Of a stretch of 13,054 bases of DNA, positions 1-7,870 are shown in pieces (within the stretch, counting starts at the first letter, position 1; the number at the start of each line of letters is the position of its first letter). The stretch covers positions 1 through 13,054 of the forward strand of contig WGFD01000304.1 in assembly GCA_015492395.1 (NCBI GenBank), in the 5' to 3' direction. The position numbers and the translations under genes are program-made. The notes beneath the pieces were generated by a model. That model worked only from the letters and a program-made list of their open reading frames with translations, made no database searches and had not been told where the DNA came from. This DNA is from Deltaproteobacteria bacterium (GTDB lineage: Bacteria > Desulfobacterota > GWC2-55-46 > S146-70).

Positions 1-412
1 GGTTATAACACCTTTTCTTAATGTCACCATTACCGCTTGATACGGCGGCCGCCTTTCTCACAATCTCCTGTGCCAGTTTCTCATCGATGCCATTGGAAAG
101 CATCCATCGGTAAAGGCTCAGGGCCCCGGCACCCAGGCTCGAGATCTCTCTCACCGCAGCCTCTTTAACTATTGTACTGAAGAGGGACTTCAACTCGGTA
201 ATCTCTCTTCTAAGACCGTTCATCCCGCTCGTCAAGACATCGTCGGTCAACTTATGCTCTATCTCTTCAACATCAAAATCCACTGCCGCCATCACCTCGA
301 CACATCCTTTTCCTCTCTTAGTCGAGAGGATGACCGCATCCTCACCGAAGGTCTTTTTGACACCCCTCAAGACCTCTTCCAATGTGCCGCCTCTAAACTT
401 CTTAATGTGCAT
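1..412 (-). CDS. flhF: Flagellar biosynthesis GTPase FlhF, N-terminal part (runs off the left edge)
   Basis: The frame is open from the ATG at 412 to base 1 (137 codons, no stop). It begins MHIKKFRGGTLEEVLRG and continues with GEDAVILSTKRGKG, the usual opening of FlhF, followed by a charged region and an ERxLxxxGI-like helical stretch (residues about 105-125, LYRWMLSNGIDEKLAQEI) typical of the segment before the SRP-type GTPase domain. The GTP-binding motifs would lie beyond the window and cannot be checked. In characterised species FlhF is an SRP-family GTPase that sets the place, often the pole, and number of flagella. The start lies inside the end of flhA (11-nt overlap), so translation is probably coupled. 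Identification rests on N-terminal motifs and gene order. Confidence 0.9.
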   Translation of the reverse strand, partial: MHIKKFRGGTLEEVLRGVKKTFGEDAVILSTKRGKGCVEVMAAVDFDVEEIEHKLTDDVLTSGMNGLRREITELKSLFSTIVKEAAVREISSLGAGALSLYRWMLSNGIDEKLAQEIVRKAAAVSSGNGDIKKRCYN

Positions 413-2486
413 CTTCCAAGCTCACCACCTTTAAGTTTTTTATGCTCACATCACCTGTGACCTCATTCGACGAGATGACGGACAGCGAAGGCAATACCCT
501 CTCTGTCATCCTCTTGACGAACAAGCGGACACCCGGTGAAGTCATCAGTACAGGTTGATACCCCTGAGAGGTCACCTCGTGCATGGCGTCCGATATCTTT
601 TTCATCAGTCTCTGTGCATAGGACGGCTCCATGGCCAGAACCATACCGTCCTTGGACTGGTGAACAGACTTGACCACATTGTCTTCAACATCAGGATCCA
701 TGATCATAACCGGAAGGGTACCCTCTTCCGTCGTGTACTGTTTGGTTATAGCCCTGGACATTGCCTGGCGTACGTACTCCGTAAGGGCATCCGCATCCTT
801 ATTGGCCGGCGCATGATCTGCCAAAGTTTCGACAATGGTAAGTATGTCCCTTACCGAGATCCTCTCTTTCAAGAGATTCTGCATGACCTTCTGTACCCCT
901 CCCAGAGACAGTTGTCCGGGAACAAGCTCTTCAACCACCTTTGGATGTGTTCCGGAAAGCGTATCGAGCATCTTCTGAACATCTTGCCTTGTCAACAGCT
1001 CATGGGCGTTAGCCCTTATGAGTTCGGTGATATGGGTTACGATGACTATGGATGGGTTCACAACGGTATATCCCATGACCTTTGCCTTATCCTTCACCCC
1101 TTCTTCTATCCACATGGCTGTGAGACCAAAGGCGGGTTCCCTGGTAGGTATACCTTCGAGCCCCTTCTGTGCATTCCCGGGGTCGATAGCGAGGAAATGC
1201 CCTGGCATGACCTCCCCTCGCCCCATCTCCACTCCCCTTGCCAATAACACGTACTCCTCCGGCCTCAATTGCAAATTGTCTTTTATGTGGATAGGCGGAA
1301 CAACTATACCCAGCTCATTTGCGAACTGTTTCCTCATAGCCCTTATCCTCTCCAAAAGCTCACCGCCTCCGCTTGATGTATCTACAAGCGGGATCAGCCT
1401 GTAACCCAGCTCCATCGCCAGCGGGTCCAGAAGTGTGATCTCCTCCTTCTCCGGCAACGCCGGAGGGGTATCCTTTTCACTATCCTGCTCCTCTCTCTCT
1501 ATTGATGCACTGCCCTTCTGGTAATTCATGTAAGCAATGGCGCCCGTTACAGCCGCAAGGCTCAGGAATGCCATCTTTGGAAGACCTGGTATAAGACCCA
1601 TTACAAAGAGAACGGCTGCCGCACCGGTAATGGCCTTGGGATAGTGGAATATCTGGGTGGAAAGCTCCTTCCCCATATCGGCTTCGGATGCGACCCGGGT
1701 AACTATAATACCGGCCGCTGTGGACACGACAAGAGCCGGTATCTGTGCAACAAGGCCGTCACCAATAGTCAAGACTGTATAGACGGATAGGGCGTCTGTT
1801 ATCTCCATACCCTGCTGCAGGACCCCTATGAAGATGCCGCCTATCACATTGATAAATGTGATAAGTATGCCGGCTACGGCATCACCCCTCACAAACTTGC
1901 TCGCACCGTCCATGGAACCATAGAAGTCCGCTTCACGCGTTATTTCAGACCTTCGTTTCTTGGCCTCATCGTCACCTATCAGGCCGGCATTCAGATCGGC
2001 ATCTATGGCCATCTGCTTCCCTGGCATGGCGTCAAGCGTAAATCTGGCGCTGACCTCGGCGATTCTGCCGGCGCCCTTTGTGATAACAACGAAGTTGATG
2101 ATGACCAATATGAGGAATACAACCAATCCCACTGCATAATTACCACCCACCACAAAGGTGCCGAACGCCCTGATAACCTGGCCCGCCGCTTGGGTTCCCT
2201 CGGCTCCATTGAGGAGGATCAGTCGCGTGGAGGCCACATTTAAGGAGAGCCTGAACATGGTTAGGATGAGGAGGACGGTGGGAAAGACTGAGAAGTCGAG
2301 CGGCCTTAGCACATAGATCGATATGAACAGCACTATAATGGCCAACGTGATATTGATGGAGAGGAAGAGGTCCAGAAATATAGTGGGGAGCGGAACTATC
2401 ATCACCGCAAGGATCCCCACTATCCCCAGAGGGATTGCCATATCCGCAATCTTGACAGGCCTGGTGCTAGCCGTCACGGTGGCCAC
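402..2486 (-). CDS. flhA: Flagellar type III export gate protein FlhA
   Basis: FlhA is the large inner-membrane subunit of the flagellar export gate. Its cytosolic ring docks chaperone-substrate complexes, and it takes part in proton-driven export. From the GTG at 2486 the protein has 694 residues, normal for the family. The N-terminal half is hydrophobic with about eight membrane segments. The FHIPEP signature loop is intact at about residues 138-170 (GAGRIAEVSARF, MPGKQMAIDADLNAG), followed by DFYGSMDGASKFVRGD; the Asp of VRGD matches an Asp (D208 in Salmonella) known to be needed for export. A charged linker (about 325-347) leads to the cytosolic domain. The GTG follows a near-perfect ribosome site (AAGGGAGGT, then 5 nt). 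An in-frame ATG at 2519, with a weaker GAGGT 8 nt upstream, would add 11 residues and lengthen the overlap with flhB from 20 to 53 nt. Confidence 0.96.
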   Translation of the reverse strand: MATVTASTRPVKIADMAIPLGIVGILAVMIVPLPTIFLDLFLSINITLAIIVLFISIYVLRPLDFSVFPTVLLILTMFRLSLNVASTRLILLNGAEGTQAAGQVIRAFGTFVVGGNYAVGLVVFLILVIINFVVITKGAGRIAEVSARFTLDAMPGKQMAIDADLNAGLIGDDEAKKRRSEITREADFYGSMDGASKFVRGDAVAGILITFINVIGGIFIGVLQQGMEITDALSVYTVLTIGDGLVAQIPALVVSTAAGIIVTRVASEADMGKELSTQIFHYPKAITGAAAVLFVMGLIPGLPKMAFLSLAAVTGAIAYMNYQKGSASIEREEQDSEKDTPPALPEKEEITLLDPLAMELGYRLIPLVDTSSGGGELLERIRAMRKQFANELGIVVPPIHIKDNLQLRPEEYVLLARGVEMGRGEVMPGHFLAIDPGNAQKGLEGIPTREPAFGLTAMWIEEGVKDKAKVMGYTVVNPSIVIVTHITELIRANAHELLTRQDVQKMLDTLSGTHPKVVEELVPGQLSLGGVQKVMQNLLKERISVRDILTIVETLADHAPANKDADALTEYVRQAMSRAITKQYTTEEGTLPVMIMDPDVEDNVVKSVHQSKDGMVLAMEPSYAQRLMKKISDAMHEVTSQGYQPVLMTSPGVRLFVKRMTERVLPSLSVISSNEVTGDVSIKNLKVVSLEDAH

Positions 2487-3546
2487 CCTGTACCTCCCTT
2501 GACTTAATTCTATAGACATAGGCAAGGACCTCAGCCAAGGCCTTATAGAGAGACGCCGGTATCTCCTTGCCTATCTCAACGGTTTTCCATAGAGTCCGGG
2601 CTAATGGTTTATTTTCCACCATTGGAACCCCGTTTTTCCTTGCTACCTCTTTTATCTTTTCAGCCACCAGGTTGGCCCCCTTGGCAACTACGACAGGGGC
2701 GCGCATCTTGCCCTGCTCGTACTTAACGGCTATCGCCAGGTGGTTGGGATTGGTTATAACTGCAGTGGCCTCAGGCACTTCCTTCATCATCCTCTGCCTT
2801 GCCACCTGCCTCTGCAAGGTCCTGATCCTCGACTTGATCATAGGATTGCCTTCCGTATCCTTGTGCTCATCCTTAACCTCCTGCTTCGTCATCATCAGGC
2901 CCTTCTCAAACTCCCATTTCTGAAATATATAATCGATGGCCGCCAGTAACAGAAGTACCCAGGAGGTCATTAATATGATATTGAAGGCGGCGGAGCCGAG
3001 GTATGTTAGGATAGCCACAACATCCATCTCCGGCAGGAGAAGCAGGCCATCCATCTCTCTCTTCATGGCGATATAGGCCATATACGCTACGACCACAAGT
3101 TTTACTACACCCTTCACAAGCTCCATCAACGACGTGGGGGAGAAGATCTTCTTTACCCCCTCCACGGGATTCAGTTTTGCGAGGTTGGGCGTCAAGGGCT
3201 CGGTCGTAAAGAGTAGTCCCACCTGCATGAGGTTGGCCAACACCCCGGCCACAGGAAAGAGGAGGAGTGGCAGCATTATGTAAGAAAGGTCCACCAGCAC
3301 CTTCCTGTAGAGTAGATATACACCATCTTGGCCCAGCTCCAACGAGCCGCTTGATACTATGAGCTCCCGCATCATCTCCTTTATCGAAATGACCATACCT
3401 GTGCCGAAGAAGTAGAACATCACCAGGCCGGTCATGATAATGACTATGGACGCGACCTCTTTACTCTTGGCTATCTGCCCCTTTCTCCTGGCCTCTTCAC
3501 GCCTTTTTGGGGTAGCCTTCTCTGTCTTCTCCAGTCTGTCAGGCAT
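2467..3546 (-). CDS. flhB: Flagellar export switch protein FlhB, with an NPNH cleavage motif
   Basis: FlhB is the membrane export protein whose cytosolic domain self-cleaves and switches export from rod/hook to filament substrates when signalled by FliK. The 359-residue product starts with the typical basic segment (MPDRLEKTEKATPKRREEAR). It has four membrane segments near residues 33-52, 88-110, 142-161 and 184-206, and the conserved NPVEGVKKIFS loop at about 126-136. The cytosolic tail holds the autocleavage site at residues 266-269, which reads NPNH rather than the usual NPTH. The conserved surroundings (LAIAVKYE, VPMVENKPLAR, EIPASLYKALAEVLAYVYR) are intact, so the protein looks functional. 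The ATG start at 3546 fits family length; its ribosome site is weak. The gene lies 42 nt after fliR, and its 3' end overlaps flhA. Confidence 0.97.
   Translation of the reverse strand: MPDRLEKTEKATPKRREEARRKGQIAKSKEVASIVIIMTGLVMFYFFGTGMVISIKEMMRELIVSSGSLELGQDGVYLLYRKVLVDLSYIMLPLLLFPVAGVLANLMQVGLLFTTEPLTPNLAKLNPVEGVKKIFSPTSLMELVKGVVKLVVVAYMAYIAMKREMDGLLLLPEMDVVAILTYLGSAAFNIILMTSWVLLLLAAIDYIFQKWEFEKGLMMTKQEVKDEHKDTEGNPMIKSRIRTLQRQVARQRMMKEVPEATAVITNPNHLAIAVKYEQGKMRAPVVVAKGANLVAEKIKEVARKNGVPMVENKPLARTLWKTVEIGKEIPASLYKALAEVLAYVYRIKSREVQGGHRDG
2487..2500 (-). promoter_or_regulatory. Strong ribosome binding site favouring the GTG start of flhA
   Basis: On the minus strand the bases read AAGGGAGGTACAGG directly before GTG at 2486. 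GGAGGT is an ideal Shine-Dalgarno core and the 5-nt gap to the GTG is ideal too. It lies inside the last codons of flhB, so ribosomes ending flhB would be delivered close to it. If flhA instead started at the ATG at 2519, this motif would fall by chance inside the coding sequence. Confidence 0.6.
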
Positions 3547-3588
3547 AAATCCAATCCATAATAGTAGTCCTGATCAACATGCGCTCTC

Positions 3589-4359
3589 CTAGCCGCCACC
3601 GGCCTTCATTAGCGCTATAGCGTCACTGGACAGATTTATATAGATCTTGCTTATCGTCGAGACAATAAACGGCAAGGAAAACCCAAGCATCAAAAGCCCC
3701 AAGACTATGGTCACCGGAAAACCCACCACAAATATATTCATCTGCGGTACGGTCCTGGCTACTATGCCCATTGCGATATTTGCCAATAGTATGGCCACGG
3801 TAATCGGCGCGGCAAGTTTCACTCCTATCTTAAATATCATGCCGGCCACGCCAAGGACGCCCCCCAGCACACCGGGAGTAAGGGTGAAACTATATGGAGG
3901 TATATATAAAAAGCTCTCCTTTATGGCGGATATAAATACCAGGTGCACATTCATACTAAAGAATAGTAGTATTCCAACAAGATTATAGAACTGAGCCACA
4001 ACAGAGAGCTGGCTGCTTGTCTGAGGGTCTATTACATTAGCCACAGCGAACCCCATCTGCATCCCGGTGAGCTGCCCTGCCATCTCAATGGCACTGAAGA
4101 TGAACCTGACGGTCAATCCTATTGATACACCGATCAGGATCTCTTTCATCACGGCGAGTACGAGGCCAATATCTGTGCCGGGCAAAGAGATGGAAGAGCC
4201 CAGAAGGGGTGTTACCACAAAGGCAATAAGCAGGGCCATTCCCGTCTTAAGCATGATGGGGACGCTCCGGCTGCCGAAGAAAGGAAGGGTAATAAAGATA
4301 GAAACGGTCCTTATGAATACAAACGTAAACGTCTCGAATTGATTAAATATCTCGTTCAC
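3589..4359 (-). CDS. fliR: Flagellar export gate protein FliR
   Basis: FliR is one of the three small membrane proteins (FliP, FliQ, FliR) that assemble the helical export gate in the centre of the basal body. The product is 256 residues, typical in length, and almost wholly hydrophobic with about six membrane segments. Family traits include an N-terminal RTVSIFITLPFFGSRSVP, then GxQMGFAVANVIDPQTSSQ-like residues at about 100-118 (MQMGFAVANVIDPQTSSQLS) and a C-terminal GFPVTIVLGLLMLGFSLP. The start is a GTG with a good ribosome site (GGGAG, 6-nt gap, at 4366-4370). No upstream in-frame ATG has comparable support. It follows fliQ by 16 nt and precedes flhB, the conserved export-gene order. Confidence 0.96.
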   Translation of the reverse strand: MNEIFNQFETFTFVFIRTVSIFITLPFFGSRSVPIMLKTGMALLIAFVVTPLLGSSISLPGTDIGLVLAVMKEILIGVSIGLTVRFIFSAIEMAGQLTGMQMGFAVANVIDPQTSSQLSVVAQFYNLVGILLFFSMNVHLVFISAIKESFLYIPPYSFTLTPGVLGGVLGVAGMIFKIGVKLAAPITVAILLANIAMGIVARTVPQMNIFVVGFPVTIVLGLLMLGFSLPFIVSTISKIYINLSSDAIALMKAGGG

Positions 4360-4375
4360 TATGATCTCCCAGCCT

Positions 4376-4645
4376 TCATCTCGTGTAACCTGGAATGTTC
4401 AACAATATATCTCTGGTGAAGTCCATCATAACTCCCAGCATCCATGGCGCAATTAGCAGCAATAAAAGAAAGACAGCAAGTATCTTCGGAATAAATGTGA
4501 GTGTGATCTCTTGCAGTTGCGTCACAGCCTGGAAGATGCTCACCAGCAATCCAACAATTAGCCCGACACCCATGAGGGGAAGGATGACAATCAATAATAC
4601 CTTTATGGCCTCACGGCCTATTGACACTACGAATTCAGGGGTCAT
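4376..4645 (-). CDS. fliQ: Flagellar export gate protein FliQ
   Basis: FliQ is the small two-helix subunit of the export gate; several copies pack around the FliP/FliR core. The 89-residue length is standard. The sequence shows MTPEFVVSIGREAIKVLL at the start, a first membrane helix at about 14-38, the family motif FQAVTQLQEITLTFIPKI at about 38-55, and a second helix ending at LLIAPWMLG. Its ATG shares one base with the stop codon of fliP (TGATG), so translation is very likely coupled to fliP. The fliR ribosome site lies just past its stop. Confidence 0.96.
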   Translation of the reverse strand: MTPEFVVSIGREAIKVLLIVILPLMGVGLIVGLLVSIFQAVTQLQEITLTFIPKILAVFLLLLLIAPWMLGVMMDFTRDILLNIPGYTR

Positions 4646-5394
4646 CAGTGAAAGCTCCTTACTAAAGAACCAACCAGCACGGACCAGCCGTCCACCAGGA
4701 CAAAGAGCATGAGTTTGAACGGCAGAGAGATCAGTATCGGCGGCAGCATCATCATCCCCATCGACATGAGTACGCTGGCCACCACCATGTCTATTATAAG
4801 AAAGGGTATGAATATAACGAAGCCTATCTGGAAGGCCCTTTTTAGTTCGCTGGTAATAAAGGCCGGGATTATCACGGTAGTCGGCACATCATCGTAATCC
4901 TTTGGCCTCTTCGTACCTGACATGTCAATGAAGAAGGCCAGTTCATCTTCCCCGGTCTGCTGGAACATAAACTCTCTGAAGGGCTCTATTCCCCTCGCCA
5001 ACGCCTCTTTCTGCGTCACCTCACTGGCAAGGTAAGGCTTTACCGCAGATGTATAGGCGTTATTCAAGACCGGCGACATCACGAAGAAGGTCATAAAGAG
5101 GGCTATACCCAGTATCACCTGGTTGGGCGGTGTCTGTTGCAGACCCAACGCGTGCCTTAAGAGTGAAAATACGATTACGAACCTGGTGAAGGATGTCATC
5201 ATCAGAAGGATTGCGGGAAGAAGTGTCAGGACCGTCAGCAGTATAACTATCTGCATGGTTGTGGAGAGACTTCCATCGCCAGCGGATCCGGCATCGATAC
5301 CTGGGATGGTGAATGATATATCCGCACCAAACGCAATAACCGGTATAAGTAGCGCAATAAGCGCCAATGTCAGAGTGAATAGCGTCCTTCTCAT
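4645..5394 (-). CDS. fliP: Flagellar export gate protein FliP
   Basis: FliP forms the core of the FliPQR export gate in the inner membrane. The 249-residue product has a cleavable signal peptide (MRRTLFTLTLALIALLIPVIAFG, likely cut before ADISF), as is usual for FliP. The hallmark MTSFTRFVIVFSLLRHALG and QQTPPNQVILGIALFMTFFVM follow at about residues 66-106. The periplasmic region (about 110-170) is conserved with PFREFMFQQT and TTVIIPAFITSELKRAFQIGF, and the C-terminal helices carry VLMSMGMMMLPP and ISLPFKLMLFVLVDGW. The ATG overlaps the fliO stop by 4 nt (ATGA) and the 3' end overlaps fliQ by 1 nt, so fliO, fliP and fliQ are probably made in a coupled way. Confidence 0.97.
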   Translation of the reverse strand: MRRTLFTLTLALIALLIPVIAFGADISFTIPGIDAGSAGDGSLSTTMQIVILLTVLTLLPAILLMMTSFTRFVIVFSLLRHALGLQQTPPNQVILGIALFMTFFVMSPVLNNAYTSAVKPYLASEVTQKEALARGIEPFREFMFQQTGEDELAFFIDMSGTKRPKDYDDVPTTVIIPAFITSELKRAFQIGFVIFIPFLIIDMVVASVLMSMGMMMLPPILISLPFKLMLFVLVDGWSVLVGSLVRSFH

Positions 5395-5774
5395 CTCTTT
5401 AGACCTTCCGGCCTTTTGTGTGTCTTCGTGATCCTGTTCAACGCCTTGCTATTGAAAACCTTCAAAGTGAATGCGTCCCTTCTCACTCTGTCCATCTCAA
5501 GACTCTTGATGGTTTCGGTATCGTCTATCTTAGTGAGGAAACTTACATTATCCGCGGTGACACCAAGCACCAGGTACTCACCCGCTATATTCACTATAGT
5601 TATGCTCTTCTTGGAGCCCAGAGGCATGGTGCTTATCACCTTTATGACACTCCTTCCTCCCTTCATCTGCCCACCGGCAAACCTGGTATAGAGATATGAA
5701 CCGGCCCATATGGTTATTACAACTAGGAAGAGTCCTCCGGCGAACCTCTCAATTATCCCGACAGATAGATCCAT
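5391..5774 (-). CDS. fliO: Flagellar biosynthesis protein FliO
   Basis: FliO is a small, poorly conserved bitopic membrane protein that helps FliP fold and assemble in known systems. The product has 127 residues, with one membrane helix at about residues 10-30 (ERFAGGLFLVVITIWAGSYL). A cytosolic domain follows that contains the FliO-type strand pattern (KVISTMPLGSKKSITIVNIAGEYLVLGVT at about 45-73). The C-terminus is basic. Call strength comes from this pattern plus the invariant place between fliN and fliP. The ATG at 5774 follows a purine-rich ribosome site (AAGGAGAGGAG). The gene overlaps fliP by 4 nt. Confidence 0.9.
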   Translation of the reverse strand: MDLSVGIIERFAGGLFLVVITIWAGSYLYTRFAGGQMKGGRSVIKVISTMPLGSKKSITIVNIAGEYLVLGVTADNVSFLTKIDDTETIKSLEMDRVRRDAFTLKVFNSKALNRITKTHKRPEGLKR

Positions 5775-5823
5775 TCCACTCCTCTCCTTCGATCGGCAAC
5801 AAAGAAACAGGCTTACACAGAAC

Positions 5824-6195
5824 CTACTTCTTGAGCTGCTTTATCCTTTCGGCCGGGCTCACCACATCGGTAAGCCTCACACCGAACTTCTCATTGACAA
5901 CGACGACCTCACCCCTTGCTACAAGGCGGTCATTGACCATGATCTCCATAGGTTCTCCGGCCAGTTTATCGAGTTCCAAAACGGACCCCTGCCCAAGCTG
6001 CAACAGATCGTTTATGAGCATCCTAGTCCTGCCCAGTTCAACAGAGATCGTCACAGGTATGTCAAGGATACGCTCCACATTGGCAGGATCCCTGTGTTCA
6101 CCGGAATCCTGCAACTCATCAAAATTCGCCGTCTTTACAGGCTCTTCCCGCCCATCCGGTGTTTCCACTTCATCCTTTTTCATCTCCTCCGCCAT
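5824..6195 (-). CDS. fliN: Flagellar motor switch protein FliN
   Basis: FliN forms the lower part of the C-ring, the rotor switch that reverses rotation and receives export cargo via FliH. The 123-residue product has an acidic, probably disordered N-terminus (1-38). A SpoA/FliMN domain covers about 42-120, with ILDIPVTISVELGRTRM, LLQLGQGSVLELDKLAGEP, and a closing VNDRLVARGEVVVVNEKFGVRLTD, all highly typical. A good ribosome site (AGGGAG) precedes the ATG by 9 nt. The gene follows fliM by 55 nt, and 49 nt separate it from fliO. I see no sign of an extra FliY-type CheC domain; it is a plain short FliN. Confidence 0.97.
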   Translation of the reverse strand: MAEEMKKDEVETPDGREEPVKTANFDELQDSGEHRDPANVERILDIPVTISVELGRTRMLINDLLQLGQGSVLELDKLAGEPMEIMVNDRLVARGEVVVVNEKFGVRLTDVVSPAERIKQLKK

Positions 6196-6250
6196 AACTA
6201 CGACTCCCTTTGGTTAAAAACACATAAACTATAATCAAACCATGTATCTG

Positions 6251-7231
6251 CTATCCATTCGGATAGGAGCCACAGATCTGCACTGCATAACGCCCGCCTG
6301 CCAACCCGGGCCTTCCCATAAACTTCGTAATACCTTCCACCTTCACGTTGACAGGGTCCGATATCCTGTTGTCGAGTTCTATAACGTCCCCTACATTAAG
6401 ATTCAAGAGATCCTGCATTGAAATCCTGGCCTTGCCTATATCACAGGAAAGATAGAGCGTGGTCTTTTTGATCTCTTCCTCCAGCCTGAGGAGCCACCTC
6501 TTGTCAACCTCCATCCTGTCACTCTGGTAGCCCGTATAGAGCTTCTCCTTTATGGGTTCTATGGATGAATACGGTATGCACAGGCTCATCTTACTGGTAG
6601 CCATATCAATCTCTATATCGAATGTGGAGACGATAACCACTTCCGTGGGAACCACTACGTTCGCAAATTGCGGATTGACCTCCGAGCGGTCATAGACAAA
6701 TTCCACTGGATAGACCGACCTCCATGACTTCTTCATGTCTGCAAAGGCCAGGTCCACGAGCTTCATTATGATCCTCTGTTCCAGGCTCGAGAACTCCCTT
6801 CCCTCTATCTTTGCCTGTATCTTTCCCCCGCCGCCAAAGTAGTTATCGACTATGAGGAACACGAGATTGGCGTCAAAGACCAGAAGGCTCAGGCCGCGGA
6901 GTGGGGGGAACTTGAACATATTGAGGCTTGTCGGAACAGGTATATTCTTTAAGAACTCACCATACTTCATCATCCTAACACCTTCCATATTGACGTCAGC
7001 GACCTTCCTGATCAGGTTGAAGAGCGAGACCCTGTAAAATCGGCAGAAGCGCTCATTGATTATCTCGAGGGTGGGCATCCTGCCCCTTATGACCCTGTCC
7101 TGGCTGCTTAGATCGTATGCGGTAACACCGTCTGCATCGGCTGCCTTATCCGTCTCTGTCTCGATATCACCATTCGACACGCCCTTCATCAGCGCATCGA
7201 CTTCATCCTGTGAGAGCACCCTGTCAGCCAT
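6251..7231 (-). CDS. fliM: Flagellar motor switch protein FliM
   Basis: FliM is the middle ring of the motor switch, linking FliG to FliN and binding phosphorylated CheY. The 326-residue product starts with the short CheY-binding motif LSQDEVDALMKG (residues 6-17). A CheC-like middle domain (about 45-235) includes the FliG-contacting GGGG loop (133-136, in VDNYFGGGG). A SpoA domain (about 255-322) follows, with CDIGKARISMQDLLNLNVGD and GRPGLAGGRYAVQI. Length and domain order are normal. The ATG at 7231 was chosen because it puts the CheY motif at the extreme N-terminus; its ribosome site is weak (GGTAGG close to the start), so reinitiation after fliL, 39 nt upstream, may help. The intact CheY motif suggests chemotactic control of switching. 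Confidence 0.97.
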   Translation of the reverse strand: MADRVLSQDEVDALMKGVSNGDIETETDKAADADGVTAYDLSSQDRVIRGRMPTLEIINERFCRFYRVSLFNLIRKVADVNMEGVRMMKYGEFLKNIPVPTSLNMFKFPPLRGLSLLVFDANLVFLIVDNYFGGGGKIQAKIEGREFSSLEQRIIMKLVDLAFADMKKSWRSVYPVEFVYDRSEVNPQFANVVVPTEVVIVSTFDIEIDMATSKMSLCIPYSSIEPIKEKLYTGYQSDRMEVDKRWLLRLEEEIKKTTLYLSCDIGKARISMQDLLNLNVGDVIELDNRISDPVNVKVEGITKFMGRPGLAGGRYAVQICGSYPNG

Positions 7232-7270
7232 TGCCTACCGCCGTCGCATAAAGATACATACCGCTACTCA

Positions 7271-7795
7271 CTATTGAATCACGAAGTCCGTAAAGTATAC
7301 GGCCTTTACATGCCCCTTCGGCATGACCTTGTTGATCCTGGCCGCCATTTCATCACGCAGTTGGTATTTTCCTTCCACCGTTCCAACGTCGGAATACCTC
7401 TTGCTGCTCAGCAGGATGATAATGCTATCCCGTATCCGGGCGGTCCTTTTCGCCGCTTCCTCGGCCCCTATACCTCCCAATTCTACGTCTATGGAGACCT
7501 TAAGGTATCTCGTGCCGGACTCATCCAGTAGGTTCACTATGAAGGGACTGAGTGATAGAACCTCACTCTCCATCGCCTCCCCCTCTTGGTCGCCTGACTT
7601 TACCTCTTCACCCTGCGGGGCACTATCGCCTCCATCTTCACCCTTGCCCTCCATGAAAAAGAACCCTCCGCCTCCGGCCGCCAGCAGAATAACTACAGCG
7701 ATTATTATGAGCAACTTCTTCTTGCCGAGAAAACCCTTGGATCCCTTTTCATTCCCTTCGCCTTTATCCTCTTTTTTATCCTTCTCTTCAGCCAT
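7271..7795 (-). CDS. fliL: Flagellar basal body-associated protein FliL
   Basis: FliL is a single-pass inner-membrane protein that surrounds the stator units and supports torque. The 174-residue product has a charged, Lys/Glu/Gly-rich cytosolic N-terminus (1-27), one membrane helix (about 27-48, KLLIIIAVVILLAAGGGGFFFM), an acidic linker, and the periplasmic FliL domain from about 78. That domain shows SLSPFIVNLLDESGTRYLKVSIDVEL and a C-terminal INKVMPKGHVKAVYFTDFVIQ. The frame is open back to an ATG at 7879, but that start would overlap the sigma-54 promoter and add 28 unrelated residues. The ATG at 7795 has its own ribosome site (GGAGAG at 7799-7804), so I place the start there. It is the first gene of the left-hand transcription unit. 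Confidence 0.95.
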   Translation of the reverse strand: MAEEKDKKEDKGEGNEKGSKGFLGKKKLLIIIAVVILLAAGGGGFFFMEGKGEDGGDSAPQGEEVKSGDQEGEAMESEVLSLSPFIVNLLDESGTRYLKVSIDVELGGIGAEEAAKRTARIRDSIIILLSSKRYSDVGTVEGKYQLRDEMAARINKVMPKGHVKAVYFTDFVIQ

Positions 7796-7854
7796 AAGCT
7801 CTCCAATACCTTGATATTTGTCCGAAAGGAAACCATGGACTGTACTACATAGAA

Positions 7855-7870
7855 AGCAAGCAATATGCCA
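7855..7870 (-). promoter_or_regulatory. Sigma-54 (RpoN) promoter for the fliL-flhF operon
   Basis: The minus strand reads TGGCATATTGCTTGCT from 7870 to 7855. This fits the published RpoN consensus TGGCAYRNNNNTTGCW at every specified position, with the essential GG (7869-7868) and GC (7857-7856) in correct register. Transcription would start near 7844, giving a leader of about 50 nt before the fliL ATG. It lies in the only long non-coding gap of the cluster and points at fliL. Sigma-54 promoters ahead of flagellar operons are well known in several lineages; the match is seen, and the activity is inferred. Confidence 0.8.

Noticed and set aside
555..1247. Plus-strand open frame of 230 codons opposite flhA
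   Set aside because: Wholly inside the conserved cytosolic-domain coding region of flhA on the other strand, with no recognisable product.
5696..6234. Two overlapping plus-strand open frames of about 173 codons opposite fliN/fliO
   Set aside because: They lie antisense to well-supported fliN and fliO, show no domain, and mirror the coding frame on the other strand.
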